DNA from: Devosia psychrophila
GTDB lineage: Bacteria > Pseudomonadota > Alphaproteobacteria > Rhizobiales > Devosiaceae
Direction of reading: 5' to 3'
NCBI RefSeq assembly: GCF_000971275.1
Contig: NZ_LAPV01000141.1
Location: 62,001-126,000, forward strand
DNA length: 64,000 nucleotides
The notes beneath the pieces are model-generated. The model did no database searches and was not told where the DNA came from. It saw nothing but the letters and a program-made list of their open reading frames with translations. A program made the translations under genes and the position numbers. This document shows, in pieces, positions 9,753 to 19,737 of this stretch (within the stretch, counting starts at the first letter, position 1; the number at the start of each line of letters is the position of its first letter).

Positions 9753-10772
9753 TTATGGCGCAGGGGCCGGGCCGGAGCTTTCGCGAAGGACGAGTTCGAC
9801 GGGCCAGAGTTCGTGGACGTCCTCGATCTTTTTGCCGGCCAGGATTTGCAGGATCAGTTCGGCGACGCGGGTGCCGGCCTGGCGGATCGAGGAGCGCGTG
9901 GTGGACATGCTGGGAAACATGTTGTCGGCGTTGAGATAGGGGAAGACGTCGTCATGTGCGATCATGGAGACTTCCTTGCCCAGTGTCAGTTCGGCCTGGC
10001 GGATGGCGCGGAATACGCCGAGGGCGGTCATCATGGAGCCAGCTATAAAGGCTGTGGGGCGGGGGCGCAGCTCGAGCATCGCCTGGGCGAGCCGGAACGC
10101 CACTTCATCGGTGAAAACCGAATTGCCCATCAGGGCCGGATCGAAGGGTACGCCGCGCGCCGAAAGTGCCGCAAGGTAGCCGATTTCGCGGTGTTCGGCG
10201 AAGGTGCGTCCCTTGATGCCATTGAGCAAGGCAATGCGACGGTGACCCAGATCGAGCAGGTGGCTGGTGGCGCGCTCGACGGCGCCGGTATTGTCGATAT
10301 CGAGCCAGGCGACGGTCTCGCCGATATTGGTGCGGCCGTGCAGCACGAAGGGTATGTCGAGGTCCTTGAGCAGCCTGACGCGCTCGTCGACGATCTTGGG
10401 CGAGTGCAGCACGATGGCGTCGACCTTCTGGCTGGCGGCCAGGCGGCGATAGGCGGCCACTTCGTCCTGGTAGGAATCGACGGTGGTGACAAGGATATCG
10501 ATTTCCTCGGTGGCCATGCGTCCGCCCATGCCGGCGAGAAATTCGCTCATGTGGGGACCCAGTTCCTCGGCGCCACGCAGCACGAGGCCGATGGCGCCGG
10601 AGCGACCGGTGGCAAGGCGCAGGGCGCTTGCATTGGGTCGATAGCCCAGCCGCGCCGCGGTTTCGGCGACCCGCAGGCGGGTGGTCTCATTGACTTCGGG
10701 ATAGCCATTGAGTGCCCGGCTCACAGTGGTTTGCGACAGGCCGAGATGCTCTGCCAAATCTTTCAGTCTCAT
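9753..10772 (-). CDS. thuR: LacI-family repressor of the thu operon
   Basis: Regulator of 339 residues. The N-terminal helix-turn-helix is plain (MRLKDLAEHLGLSQTTVSRALNGYPEVNE), with the hinge RPNASALRLATGRSGAIGLVL, then a periplasmic-binding-protein-like sensor domain. The start at 10772 is the one that begins the DNA-binding domain; 18 codons upstream are not family sequence. It is divergent from thuE across 498 bases that hold two LacI-type operators. By analogy with Sinorhizobium meliloti thuR it should repress thuEFGKAB in the absence of trehalose, maltose or a derivative. The specific ligand is inferred from the neighbours. Confidence 0.88.
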   Translation of the reverse strand: MRLKDLAEHLGLSQTTVSRALNGYPEVNETTRLRVAETAARLGYRPNASALRLATGRSGAIGLVLRGAEELGPHMSEFLAGMGGRMATEEIDILVTTVDSYQDEVAAYRRLAASQKVDAIVLHSPKIVDERVRLLKDLDIPFVLHGRTNIGETVAWLDIDNTGAVERATSHLLDLGHRRIALLNGIKGRTFAEHREIGYLAALSARGVPFDPALMGNSVFTDEVAFRLAQAMLELRPRPTAFIAGSMMTALGVFRAIRQAELTLGKEVSMIAHDDVFPYLNADNMFPSMSTTRSSIRQAGTRVAELILQILAGKKIEDVHELWPVELVLRESSGPAPAP

Positions 10773-10913
10773 CGCTGCCAACTTGCCCCAGGCACGGCAT
10801 GACCAGCGCGCATGGACAGCGCGCAAAAATAGCGGCGCGAAGCCCGGTCAGGCTTGCCTTAGGGCATGCAGGCCGCCTTGAACAGCGGTTCCTGCTTCCT
10901 CCTCCGTGGATCA

Positions 10914-10930
10914 TTCAAAGCGATTTCAAA
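10914..10930. promoter_or_regulatory. LacI-type operator, imperfect
   Basis: TTCAAAGCGATTTCAAA. Compared with the perfect site at 11132 it keeps CAAAGCG and diverges in the right half. It is about 140 bases from the thuR start, suitable for autoregulation or looping. Confidence 0.5.
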
Positions 10931-11096
10931 TTTTGATGCAAGGCCCGAATTTGATGGCAATTTTCTGAGGTGCGTACATCGGGTCGAACAGATCGGTCCC
11001 TGTGCGACTTAGAACGGATTGGTCCATAAGCTATTGAGGGGGTTAGAATATCCGTACGGCGCATATAGAATTCCTAACAAGACGTTCACGAGGTCC

Positions 11097-11125
11097 TTGA
11101 CAGAAATTCTCCGCTCTGGTTCTTT
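11097..11125 (+). promoter_or_regulatory. Probable thuE promoter
   Basis: A perfect -35 hexamer TTGACA (11097-11102) is followed after 17 bases by TTCTTT (11120-11125), a weak -10. The LacI operator begins 7 bases downstream and would cover the transcription start, the usual geometry for repression. Confidence 0.45.
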
Positions 11126-11131
11126 TTCATT

Positions 11132-11143
11132 CAAAGCGCTTTG
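11132..11143. promoter_or_regulatory. LacI-type operator, perfect 12-base palindrome
   Basis: CAAAGCGCTTTG, with flanks TT and GA, is symmetrical around a central CG, the signature of LacI/GalR-family operators. It sits directly downstream of the probable thuE -10 element. Confidence 0.75.
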
Positions 11144-11270
11144 GAAATTAGGCGGAACAGCCGCCGAAACGGAGTGCTTTTGTAGGGAGGGGTTATGTCC
11201 AAGGCTGGCGTCTGAGCGCCGGCGGGCATTTTTGCCTCCCTTGCAGTTGGATCATTCGGGAGGAAATCTA

Positions 11271-12539
11271 ATGAAAATCAATAAGTTGCTCGTCGGGCTT
11301 TTGACGAGCGTGACTTTGGTAGCAAGCGTAGCCCAAGCGGCCGAACTGTCGATGGTGTCGGGCGATACAGGCACTGGCCTCGCCTTCCTGCGCAGCCAGC
11401 TCGACAAGTTCGAGGCTGAAACCGGCAATACCGTCACCGTGGTGCCGATGCCCTCGTCCACATCCGACCAGTTCGGCCAGTACAAGCTTTGGCTTGCGGC
11501 CGGCAATTCTGACATCGACGTGTACCAGACCGACGTGATCTGGGCTCCGCAGCTCGCCGATCAGTTCCTAGACCTTACTGATGCGGCCAAGGACGTCGTG
11601 GGCCAGCATTTCCCCTCGATCATCGAGTCGCAGACCGTTGACGGCAAGCTCGTTGCGCTGCCAGCCTTCACCGATGCGCCGGCCCTGTTCTACCGCAAGG
11701 ACCTGCTTGATAAGTATAGCAAGCCCATTCCCACCACTTGGGACGAAATGGCTGCTACCGCGAAGGAAATCATGGACGCGGAGCGCACTGCCGGCAATGC
11801 CGAGATGTATGGCTTCGTGTTCCAGGGCAATGCCTATGAAGGCCTGACCTGCAACGCCCTTGAATGGGTGAAGTCCAACGGTGGCGGCCAGATCGTCGAG
11901 GCCGATGGCACGATCTCGATCAACAACCCCCAGGCTGCTGCCGCCATCGAGCGCGCAGCATCATGGATCGGCACCATCGCTCCTGAAGGCAACCTGGCCT
12001 ACCAGGAAGAAGAAAGCCGTGGCGTCTGGCAGCTTGGCAACTCGGTGTTCATGCGCAACTGGCCTTACGCCTATGCACTCGGCGCTGGCGACGACTCGGC
12101 CGTGAAGGGCCTGTTCGACGTGGCTCCTCTGCCTGCCGGTGACGGAGAAGGCTCTGGTTCGGCAGCAACGCTGGGCGGCTGGAACGTCGCCGTTTCCAAG
12201 TATTCCTCCGATCCGGAAGAGGCGATCAAGCTCGCGCTCTACCTTAGCTCGACGGAAGTGCAGAAGGAACGCGCGATCAACCAGTCGAACCTGCCCACAA
12301 TCGAAGCGCTATATGACGACGCCGACGTACTGGCCGCTTCGCCGTTCATGGCAAACTGGAAAGAAATCTTCCAGAACGCCGTGCCGCGTCCATCCGCTCC
12401 GACCAAGATCAAGTACAATGAGGTCTCCTCGCTGTTCTGGAGCGCCGTGCATAGCACCCTGTCCGGCAATGGCACTGCTGCCGAGAACCTCGAAGGTCTC
12501 GAAGCCGACCTGACCGACCTCAAGGGCGACGCCTGGTAA
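11271..12539 (+). CDS. thuE: Trehalose/maltose ABC transporter solute-binding protein
   Basis: Periplasmic binding protein of 422 residues with a Sec signal peptide (MKINKLLVGLLTSVTLVASVAQAA). A strong ribosome site (GGGAGGAAATCTA) fixes the start at 11271. The mature sequence is of the MalE/ThuE class (DVYQTDVIWAPQLADQFLDLT, SVFMRNWPYAYALG). In rhizobia ThuEFGK imports trehalose, maltose and sucrose. First gene of the operon; an intercistronic hairpin at 12561-12590 separates it from the permease genes and could raise its relative level. Confidence 0.9.
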   Translation: MKINKLLVGLLTSVTLVASVAQAAELSMVSGDTGTGLAFLRSQLDKFEAETGNTVTVVPMPSSTSDQFGQYKLWLAAGNSDIDVYQTDVIWAPQLADQFLDLTDAAKDVVGQHFPSIIESQTVDGKLVALPAFTDAPALFYRKDLLDKYSKPIPTTWDEMAATAKEIMDAERTAGNAEMYGFVFQGNAYEGLTCNALEWVKSNGGGQIVEADGTISINNPQAAAAIERAASWIGTIAPEGNLAYQEEESRGVWQLGNSVFMRNWPYAYALGAGDDSAVKGLFDVAPLPAGDGEGSGSAATLGGWNVAVSKYSSDPEEAIKLALYLSSTEVQKERAINQSNLPTIEALYDDADVLAASPFMANWKEIFQNAVPRPSAPTKIKYNEVSSLFWSAVHSTLSGNGTAAENLEGLEADLTDLKGDAW

Positions 12540-12560
12540 GTCCTCCCAGCGCCCAATGTC

Positions 12561-12590
12561 GGGCGGACGATCGGAGTTTTCCCGTCGCCC
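12561..12590 (+). terminator. Intercistronic hairpin between thuE and thuF
   Basis: GGGCGGACG (12561-12569) can pair with CGTCGCCC (12583-12590) with one bulged base. No T-run follows, so it is more likely an attenuator or a 3'-end stabiliser than a full terminator. Confidence 0.45.
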
Positions 12591-12629
12591 GCCTGGCATA
12601 GTGATCATAGAAAACTGGAGGCGGCTACG

Positions 12630-13609
12630 ATGGCCACGGATGTGATGGCGGAGCCGGTCGCTGCGACTGGTGTGAAGATCAAGTCGGAGCTGATGCAGCA
12701 GCGCGTCCGCGCAGCGCAGTTATTCCTCTTGCCGATGTTGCTGGCACTTGCCGTCGTGGCCGGGTGGCCGCTGCTCCGGTCGATCTATTTTTCATTTACC
12801 GACGCTTCACTGAACGATCTTGACGGCGCCCAGTGGATCGGTTTTGGCAATTATCTGCGCTGGCAGACGCTGGAAAGCGGCGCCGTGCGTTATAGGGGCG
12901 TGCTTGCCGACCCGGCGTGGTGGAACGCGGTGTGGAACACTATGCGCTTTGCAGTAGTGTCGGTCAGCCTTGAGGCCGTGCTCGGCATGGGCGTGGCTTT
13001 GGTGCTGAACGCCGAATTCAGGGGCCGCGGCATCGTGCGCGCCGCCATTCTCATTCCATGGGCTATTCCGACCATCGTCTCGGCCAAGATGTGGAGCTGG
13101 ATGCTGAACGACCAGTTCGGCATTCTAAACGACCTGGGCATGCGCTTGGGCCTGCTGAGCCAGAAGGTGGCATGGACGGCAACGGCGGAGACCGCCATGC
13201 AGGCGGTTCTGGTGGTCGATATCTGGAAGACGACGCCATTCATGGCGCTGCTAATCCTTGCCGGCCTGCAGATGGTGCCCAAGGATATCTATGAAGCGGC
13301 AGACCTCGACGGGGTGCATCCGGTCAAGCAGTTCTTCCGCATCACGCTTCCCTTGGTGCGGCCCGCCCTCATGGTCGCGATCATTTTCCGACTGCTCGAT
13401 GCGTTGCGTATTTTCGACCTGATCTATGTGCTGACGCCCAATAGCTCTGCGACCAAGACCATGTCGGTTCTGGCGCGTGAGAACCTGTTCGACTTCGACA
13501 AGTTTTCATACGGCTCGGCAATGTCGACACTGCTGTTCCTGATTATTGCCATCCTGACCATTCTCTACATCTGGCTGGGCAAAGTTCGATTTGACGGGGG
13601 AGACCGCTA

Positions 13610-13610
<1 letters not shown>
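12630..13610 (+). CDS. thuF: Trehalose/maltose ABC transporter permease (MalF-like)
   Basis: Integral membrane subunit of 326 residues. A cytoplasmic N-terminus of about 25 residues leads into FLLPMLLALAVVAGWPLLRSIYFSF. The EAA loop EAADLDGVHPVKQFFRITLPLVRP is near residue 230. A periplasmic loop follows the first segment, as in MalF-type permeases. Its stop overlaps the thuG start (TAATG), so the two membrane subunits are translationally coupled. Confidence 0.9.
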
Positions 13611-14455
<845 letters not shown>

Positions 14456-14457
14456 GA

Positions 14458-14575
14458 CTGATGTCCATTCGGGCCGGGCTGGCCTGCAAATGCCAATTTG
14501 CTGCGCTTCCGGTCCTCACGTACCAAAAGTACGCTCCGGTCCGGTTCTCTCAGATCGACATTTTCGTGTCAGCCT
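14458..14575. repeat. Intergenic repeat, family F copy 1
   Basis: GGCCTGCAAATG, then CTGCGCTTCCGGTCCTCACG and a palindrome GTACCAAAAGTAC. Related to 26211-26280, which is a partial copy. Lies between thuG and thuK within the operon. Confidence 0.5.
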
Positions 14576-14613
14576 AACCAGAATGTCCAATCGGTCGGAA
14601 AAGGGAGAAAAAC

Positions 14614-15621
14614 ATGGCAAGCATCGAGCTTCGCAATATCCGCAAGGCCTTTGGCGCGGTCGAAGTGATCAAAGGCGTCGACCTGCAAGTTCGTAAGGGG
14701 GAGTTCATGGTGTTTGTCGGCCCGTCGGGTTGCGGCAAGTCCACGTTGCTGCGGCTGATTTCGGGGCTGGAAGACATCACCTCGGGCGAAATGCTGTTTG
14801 ACGGCAAGGTGGTCAATTCGCTGGCACCTTCCAAGCGCGGCATCGCCATGGTGTTCCAGTCCTATGCGCTCTACCCGCACATGACGGTGTATGAGAACAT
14901 GGCCTTCGGGCTGACGCTCGAAAAGGGCACCAGCAAGGATGAGATCCGCAAGCGCGTCGAGCGGGCGGCCGACATGCTGCAGATTGGCCAGTATCTCGAT
15001 CGCCTGCCCAAGCAGCTTTCGGGCGGGCAGCGCCAGCGCGTGGCCATCGGGCGCGCCATTACCCGCGATCCGAAGGTGTTTTTGTTCGACGAGCCGCTGT
15101 CCAATCTCGACGCTGCCCTGCGCGTAGCGACCCGTATCGAGATCGCCAAGCTGCACGAGGAAATGAACAACGTCACCATGATCTACGTGACGCATGACCA
15201 GGTGGAAGCCATGACGCTGGCTGACCGCATCTGCGTGCTGCGCGATGGGCTGGTTGAGCAGGTGGGCACGCCCATGGAGCTCTACGAGACGCCAAACTCG
15301 GTGTTCGTGGCAGGCTTCATCGGTTCGCCCAAGATGAACTTTATCTCCGGTGACAAGGCCAAGCCATTCAATGCCGAAACGGTCGGTATCCGTGGCGAGC
15401 ACATCACCATCGTGCCCTCGGGCGGCACCTGGAGCGGCACGGTTATCCATACGGAAAACCTTGGCGCCGACAGCTACGTCTATCTCGAAATGGGCACGGA
15501 AGAGCCGGTAGTTGTGCGCCTCGAAGGGGCTAATAGCTACAAGAGCGGCGACACGGTCCACATCTCGCCGATGGAGGGCAAAATTCATCGCTTCGACGGA
15601 GCCGGCAAGCCGATCCTATAG
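14614..15621 (+). CDS. thuK: Trehalose/maltose ABC transporter ATPase (MalK/UgpC-like)
   Basis: ATPase of 335 residues. Walker [10 protein letters not shown] is at residues 36-44, Q-loop [13 protein letters not shown], signature [15 protein letters not shown], Walker [14 protein letters not shown]-loop [12 protein letters not shown]-terminal TOBE regulatory region follows (GIRGEHITI onward), as in MalK and UgpC. The family is slightly longer (about 350-370) in enterics; this size is usual in rhizobia. Confidence 0.9.
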   Translation: MASIELRNIRKAFGAVEVIKGVDLQVRKGEFMVFVGPSGCGKSTLLRLISGLEDITSGEMLFDGKVVNSLAPSKRGIAMVFQSYALYPHMTVYENMAFGLTLEKGTSKDEIRKRVERAADMLQIGQYLDRLPKQLSGGQRQRVAIGRAITRDPKVFLFDEPLSNLDAALRVATRIEIAKLHEEMNNVTMIYVTHDQVEAMTLADRICVLRDGLVEQVGTPMELYETPNSVFVAGFIGSPKMNFISGDKAKPFNAETVGIRGEHITIVPSGGTWSGTVIHTENLGADSYVYLEMGTEEPVVVRLEGANSYKSGDTVHISPMEGKIHRFDGAGKPIL

Positions 15622-15670
15622 GCGATCACACTGTCAGTGACGGCCATATGGTCGTCACGATATCAGCCAC

Positions 15671-15738
15671 AGCGTCATTCCCGCGAAAATGGGTATCTCT
15701 CCTGCAAAAAGGAGGGATTTCCGCTTTTGCGGGAATAG
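15671..15738. repeat. Palindromic repeat, family G
   Basis: CATTCCCGCGAAAATGGG... with a returning arm CGCTTTTGCGGGAATAG, and an inner CTCCTGCAAAAAGGAG hairpin. Lies between thuK and thuA. Only one clear copy in the window. Confidence 0.5.
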
Positions 15739-15799
15739 CGCAGAAAACCGCAGAACGGCTGGTGCCTCCCCACCGAGCCAATCAAACCAGGAGACTAAA

Positions 15800-16588
15800 A
15801 TGGCTATCCGTACGCTTGTGTGGGGCGAGAACGTCCACGAGCAGAAGAACAAGGTCGTGGCGGAGAACTACCCCAACGGCATGCACAACCAGATCGCCAA
15901 GCTGCTGTCGGAAGACAGCAATCTGTCGATCAAGACCACGACGCTGCAGGAGCCCGAGCACGGCCTTACGGATGCGGTGCTGGCTGAGACCGACGTGCTG
16001 CTGTGGTGGGGCCATGCCGCGCATGACAAGGTCGATGACGTCGTCGTCAAGCGCGTCATGGAACATGTGTGGCAGGGCATGGGCCTGATCGTGCTGCATT
16101 CGGGACATCACTCCAAGGTGTTCAAAGGCCTGATGGGTTCGCCGGCAAACCTGCACTGGCGCGAAGCCGGTGAGCGCGAGCGCCTGTGGGTGGTCAATCC
16201 GGGGCATCCGATCGCCAAGGGCCTGCCGCCGTATTTCGAGCTCGAATACGAAGAAATGTATGGCGAGCCCTTCAGCGTGCCGGAGCCGCTGGAAACGGTG
16301 TTCGTGTCGTGGTTCCAGGGCGGCGAAGTGTTCCGAAGCGGCCTGACCTATCGTCGCGGCGCCGGCAATATCTTCTATTTCCGCCCAGGCCATGAAACCT
16401 ATCCGACCTATCACGACGCCAATGTCGGCCAGGTGCTGCGCAATGCGGTAAACTGGGCCTATGACGGGACGCGCCATGCACATCTGATGAAGGCACCGAA
16501 CACGCCAGTCGGCGAGGCGATCGAGCCGATCGAAGAGCGCGGTGCCAAGCTGAGCTCGTCCGATCATGCCGGCGAAGTGAAAGAATAA
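15800..16588 (+). CDS. thuA: Trehalose utilisation protein ThuA
   Basis: Protein of 262 residues, class I glutamine amidotransferase-like fold. It begins [18 protein letters not shown], strongly ThuA-like, with a ribosome site CAGGAGACTAAA. In Sinorhizobium ThuA and ThuB are needed to catabolise trehalose, maltitol and related sugars, a route linked to 3-keto-sugar intermediates. The frame is open upstream through the family G repeat; that part is not protein-like. Cytoplasmic, no signal peptide. Confidence 0.93.
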   Translation: MAIRTLVWGENVHEQKNKVVAENYPNGMHNQIAKLLSEDSNLSIKTTTLQEPEHGLTDAVLAETDVLLWWGHAAHDKVDDVVVKRVMEHVWQGMGLIVLHSGHHSKVFKGLMGSPANLHWREAGERERLWVVNPGHPIAKGLPPYFELEYEEMYGEPFSVPEPLETVFVSWFQGGEVFRSGLTYRRGAGNIFYFRPGHETYPTYHDANVGQVLRNAVNWAYDGTRHAHLMKAPNTPVGEAIEPIEERGAKLSSSDHAGEVKE

Positions 16589-16600
16589 TAGCGCGCATCA

Positions 16601-16690
16601 GGGTGTCGCCCCGACGCAGGCCAGGGTGCATCCCAGGGTGGCTACAGGCGGCTGATATCTTAGGATGGTTTCCGGCCTGCGCCGGAAAAA
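16601..16690. repeat. Palindromic repeat, family C copy 2
   Basis: Arms GTCGCCCCGACGCAGGCC and TTTCCGGCCTGCGCCGGAAA enclose about 50 bases between thuA and thuB. A strong local hairpin CCGGCCTGCGCCGG ends the element. Confidence 0.5.
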
Positions 16691-16742
16691 CATCGCGTGT
16701 TTTGGAACATTGGGCCTTCGGGCCGACACAGGATTATAGAAT

Positions 16743-17786
16743 ATGCGGCTGCTCATTCTGGGTACCGGCGGCATGGCCAATCAGCATGCCAAGCATTTTG
16801 CGGCTATCGAGGGCGTAACATTGGCAGGCGGCGTCGACGTCGATCCGGCGCGCGTCGAGGCGTTTTGCACCACGCATAATATCGAACGGGGTTTTGGCTC
16901 GCTCGATGCGGCACTGGCCTGGGGCGAGTTCGACGCGGTGGCCAACGTGACGCCGGACAGCGTGCACCACCCGACGACGATGGCGGCGCTCAAGGCCGGC
17001 AAGCACGTGTTCTGCGAAAAGCCGCTGGCGACAGACCATGCCAAGGCCATGGAAATGACCGAGACGGCGGAAGCGGCGGGGCTGATCAACATGGTCAACC
17101 TTACCTATCGCAATGTCAGCCAGTTGCAGAAGATGCGCGAGATCGTGCAGTCGGGCGCGGTCGGCAAGGTCAAGCATTTCGAGGCGAGCTACCTGCAGAG
17201 CTGGCTGGTCAGCAAGGCCTGGGGCGACTGGCGCACTGAGTCGCAATGGCTGTGGCGCCTGAGCAAGAAGCACGGCTCCAATGGCGTGCTGGGTGATATC
17301 GGCGTGCATATACTCGATTTTGCGGCCTATGGCGCGGGCAGCGACTTTTCCAAAGTGTTCTGCCGGCTGGAGACGTTTGAAAAGGCCGAGAACAACAAGA
17401 TCGGCGAGTATGACCTCGACGCCAACGACAGCTTTGCCATGACGGCGCAGCTGGAAAACGGCGCGTTGGGGGTGATCCATGCGACGCGCTGGGCGACGGG
17501 CCATTTCAACGAGCTGCGCCTGCGCGTATATGGGGAACTGGGTTCGGTGGAAGTGCAGCATCGCCATGATTGGTCCAAGCTGGTCACCTGCCTTGGTGCC
17601 GATGCCGAGACTGGAACCTGGACCGATGTCGAGGTCGATGCGGTGCCGACAAACTACATGCGCTTCGCCGATGCGGTGCACTCGGGCAAGAACATGGAGC
17701 CGAGCTTCCGCCACGCCACCAATATCCAGAAGGTGCTGGATCTGGCAACGGTGACGGATCGGGACCGGATGGAACATACGGTTTGA
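16743..17786 (+). CDS. thuB: Gfo/Idh/MocA-family oxidoreductase ThuB
   Basis: NAD(P)-dependent dehydrogenase of 347 residues. The Rossmann start is MRLLILGTGGMANQHAKHF; the Gfo/Idh/MocA marker FCEKPLATDHAKAMEM is near residue 90. The C-terminal domain has ANDSFAMTAQLENGALGVIHATRWA. With ThuA it completes trehalose use, probably by oxidising the disaccharide. Last gene of the thu operon; a bidirectional terminator follows at once. Confidence 0.92.
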   Translation: MRLLILGTGGMANQHAKHFAAIEGVTLAGGVDVDPARVEAFCTTHNIERGFGSLDAALAWGEFDAVANVTPDSVHHPTTMAALKAGKHVFCEKPLATDHAKAMEMTETAEAAGLINMVNLTYRNVSQLQKMREIVQSGAVGKVKHFEASYLQSWLVSKAWGDWRTESQWLWRLSKKHGSNGVLGDIGVHILDFAAYGAGSDFSKVFCRLETFEKAENNKIGEYDLDANDSFAMTAQLENGALGVIHATRWATGHFNELRLRVYGELGSVEVQHRHDWSKLVTCLGADAETGTWTDVEVDAVPTNYMRFADAVHSGKNMEPSFRHATNIQKVLDLATVTDRDRMEHTV

Positions 17787-17807
17787 TTTTTTGGCATTGA
17801 AGAGAAG

Positions 17808-17834
17808 AAGGCCCGCAGCGATGCGGGCCTTTTT
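17808..17834. terminator. Bidirectional rho-independent terminator, thuB / epimerase
   Basis: AAGGCCCGC, loop AGCGAT, GCGGGCCTT, flanked by an A-rich left side (GAAGAAG) and a T-run on the right. It lies between the convergent stops at 17786 and 17839, so it can serve both transcripts, best on the plus strand. Confidence 0.8.
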
Positions 17835-17838
17835 GGTT

Positions 17839-18723
17839 TCAGGGCCGGATTTTTTCCAGATCTTCCAGAAGGCTAGGGTGCCTGGGCGCCCAGTTCAGCG
17901 CCTGCCTTGTATGGGCGCTTGATGCCGGCTGGTCGGCGGCAAAGATCGGGCCGAGTGGGCCATAGGTTTCCGGAGCCACCGACTGGACCGGTAGACCGAG
18001 GCGTCGGCCGATAATCGTGGCGATGTCGCTGACCTTGTCCCCTTCGTCGGCCACCGCGTGCCAGGCGGTTCCGGCCTCTGCGCTTTCCAGGGCGAGCCGG
18101 AACAACACTGCGGCGTCTAGCGCGTGAACTGCCGGCCAGCGCTGCTCGCCGTCGCCGGCATAGCCCGACACTCCAGACTGACGGGCAATGTTGGTCAGAA
18201 GGCCGGCAAAACCACCCATCCCGTTGTTATGAACGGTGCGCGGCAGGCGAATGGCCGAGCTTCGGACGCCACGGGATGCCAGGGCTAGAGTGGCGCTTAC
18301 CGTGCGACCACGGCCGCCTACCGGTCCATCGATGGGGAGTGGATCGGTTTCCGTGGATGGGCGGCCCGCAATCCAGGGCGTCCCTGACACAGTTACCAGC
18401 GGACGATCGCTGCCGATCAGCGCTTCCCCCAAGGCCATCAGCGCCGCCGTCTCCTCGGCAATGGCTTTGTCCAAGGCGTCGGAGCTGCTGAAGTCGTTGC
18501 TAAACGCAAGATGGATCACGCCGTCTGCCTGCGCGGCGCCAGCCCGAAGCACGTCGAGATCGGCAAGCCCACCAGACAGCGGCTCGCCCCCGGCTCTTCG
18601 GACTAGCTCCATCGATGCTTCAGAGCGGGCAAGTGCGAGCACGGCGTGTCCGTGTCGAAGCAGTTCGGCGATGACGGCAGACCCGATCAGGCCCGTTCCG
18701 CCAGTGATAAAAACGCGCATCAT
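17839..18723 (-). CDS. NAD(P)-dependent epimerase/dehydratase family (SDR) protein
   Basis: Extended short-chain dehydrogenase-like protein of about 294 residues. The nucleotide-binding motif GGTGLIGSA is at the N-terminus (MMRVFITGGTGLIGSAV). An extended-SDR YxxxK pair is not evident, so it may be an atypical or NmrA-like member. The start at 18723 follows the ribosome site AAAGGAAT; the next codon is also ATG. It is divergent from a TetR gene, and two operator-like repeats lie between, so it is the likely regulated target. Such pairs often respond to quinones or electrophiles; the substrate is unknown. Confidence 0.85.
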   Translation of the reverse strand: MMRVFITGGTGLIGSAVIAELLRHGHAVLALARSEASMELVRRAGGEPLSGGLADLDVLRAGAAQADGVIHLAFSNDFSSSDALDKAIAEETAALMALGEALIGSDRPLVTVSGTPWIAGRPSTETDPLPIDGPVGGRGRTVSATLALASRGVRSSAIRLPRTVHNNGMGGFAGLLTNIARQSGVSGYAGDGEQRWPAVHALDAAVLFRLALESAEAGTAWHAVADEGDKVSDIATIIGRRLGLPVQSVAPETYGPLGPIFAADQPASSAHTRQALNWAPRHPSLLEDLEKIRP

Positions 18724-18738
18724 TGTATTCCTTTTTAA

Positions 18739-18753
18739 TGTCAGTGACTGACA
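18739..18753. promoter_or_regulatory. TetR-type operator, perfect palindrome
   Basis: TGTCAGTGACTGACA is a perfect 7-1-7 inverted repeat, 15 bases upstream of the epimerase start on the minus strand. It is placed to block that gene's transcription or early elongation. Confidence 0.75.
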
Positions 18754-18764
18754 TATAACAATGA

Positions 18765-18779
18765 TGACAGTGGCTGACA
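18765..18779. promoter_or_regulatory. TetR-type operator, second copy
   Basis: TGACAGTGGCTGACA matches the first site at 13 of 15 bases. The centres are 26 bases apart. It ends 19 bases before the TetR start, so it could mediate autoregulation. Confidence 0.65.
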
Positions 18780-18798
18780 ATGCCTCTATATCGACCTG

Positions 18799-19371
18799 AT
18801 GCCTCCTAATTCAGAACATGCCCGCAAGCACCTGCGGCTCGCAGCTTTGGAGCTGTTTGCCGAAAATGGCTTTGACCAGACTACAACTGCCCAAATCGCA
18901 GCGCGGGCGGGACTGACCGAACGGACGTTTTTTCGGCACTTTCCCGACAAGCGGGAGGTGCTGTTCGAGGGCCAGGAGATTTTGAGCGCGGCCCTGTCGG
19001 ACGCCACTATGCGAGCGCCTGCGGAACTGTCGCCGATGCAAACGCTGCATCTGGCCTGTGCCTCGGTCACCCAGTTGCTCGAGGATAATCGACCGTTTTC
19101 CGAGCCTCGCCAGCACATCATTGCGGCATCGCCGGCGCTGCTTGAGCGCGAAGTCGCCAAGCATGCGGCACTGGGTCGGAGCGTAGCGGCGGCGCTGCAG
19201 CGGCGGGGCGTCGAGCCGTTGCAGGCGACATTCGCGGCCCAGATTGGGCTGGCTGTGTTGAGCCACGCCATCGCCTTGTGGTTTGCAGACGCGTCGCTGC
19301 CGCTGAACGACTGCATCGAGCGGGCGTTTGCCGAGCTGCAGATGCTTGCCTCACCCGCAAAAAGCTCTTAG
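18799..19371 (+). CDS. TetR-family transcriptional regulator
   Basis: Regulator of 190 residues. The N-terminal helix-turn-helix reads ALELFAENGFDQTTTAQIAARAGLTERTFFRHFPDKREVLF, followed by an all-helical ligand domain without recognisable specificity. No strong ribosome site precedes the ATG at 18799, and the leader must be very short because the second operator ends at 18779. It likely represses itself and the divergent epimerase. Confidence 0.9.
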   Translation: MPPNSEHARKHLRLAALELFAENGFDQTTTAQIAARAGLTERTFFRHFPDKREVLFEGQEILSAALSDATMRAPAELSPMQTLHLACASVTQLLEDNRPFSEPRQHIIAASPALLEREVAKHAALGRSVAAALQRRGVEPLQATFAAQIGLAVLSHAIALWFADASLPLNDCIERAFAELQMLASPAKSS

Positions 19372-19450
19372 GGCAGCCTCGGTTTTTTGGTCGATCCCTT
19401 GCAACCAGTAGATAGCGTTACGACGTATCTACTCATCAAGGAGCGTCATC

Positions 19451-19702
19451 ATGGGTATTATCGGGGCTATCATTATCGGGTTTTTCGCAGGGCTGGTCGC
19501 CAAGTGGATCACGCCGGGCGACAGGAAGCCGAGTGGGTTTATTTTGACGACGGTGCTTGGCATCATTGGTTCGGTGCTGGCGACGTGGCTGGGGCAGGCG
19601 GTTGGCTGGTATGGGCCGGGCGATGGGGCGAATTTCATCGGGGCTATCGTCGGAGCGGTGATTATTTTGCTGGCCTGGAGCCAGATTGCCCGGCGGGCTT
19701 AG
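19451..19702 (+). CDS. GlsB/YeaQ/YmgE-family stress-response membrane protein
   Basis: Small membrane protein of 83 residues. It is glycine-rich with three hydrophobic stretches (MGIIGAIIIGFFAGLVAKWI; FILTTVLGIIGSVLATWLG; ANFIGAIVGAVIILLAW), the transglycosylase-associated (PF04226) pattern. A ribosome site AAGGAGCGTCATC precedes it. Family members are general-stress proteins of the inner membrane with no known reaction. I looked for an EcfG-type promoter upstream and did not find one with correct spacing. Confidence 0.9.
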   Translation: MGIIGAIIIGFFAGLVAKWITPGDRKPSGFILTTVLGIIGSVLATWLGQAVGWYGPGDGANFIGAIVGAVIILLAWSQIARRA

Positions 19703-19737
19703 ATTACGTCGGATATTGCCGTACCCACCGGGCGGCA

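Larger units (their letters stand above)
10773..11270. other. Divergent thuR-thuE regulatory region
   Basis: 498 bases without a gene. It contains two LacI-type operators (near 10914 and 11132), a TTGACA hexamer at 11097-11102, and an AT-rich patch 11040-11095. A long frame open through part of it in phase with thuE carries no family sequence before the signal peptide. A leader of about 130 bases would follow from a start near 11131. Confidence 0.6.

Noticed and set aside
9813..10802. Open frame of 329 codons on the plus strand
   Set aside because: Antisense shadow of thuR; no family motifs.
19372..19450. EcfG promoter for the GlsB-like stress gene
   Set aside because: GCAAC and CGTT words occur but only 10 bases apart, outside the allowed spacing.
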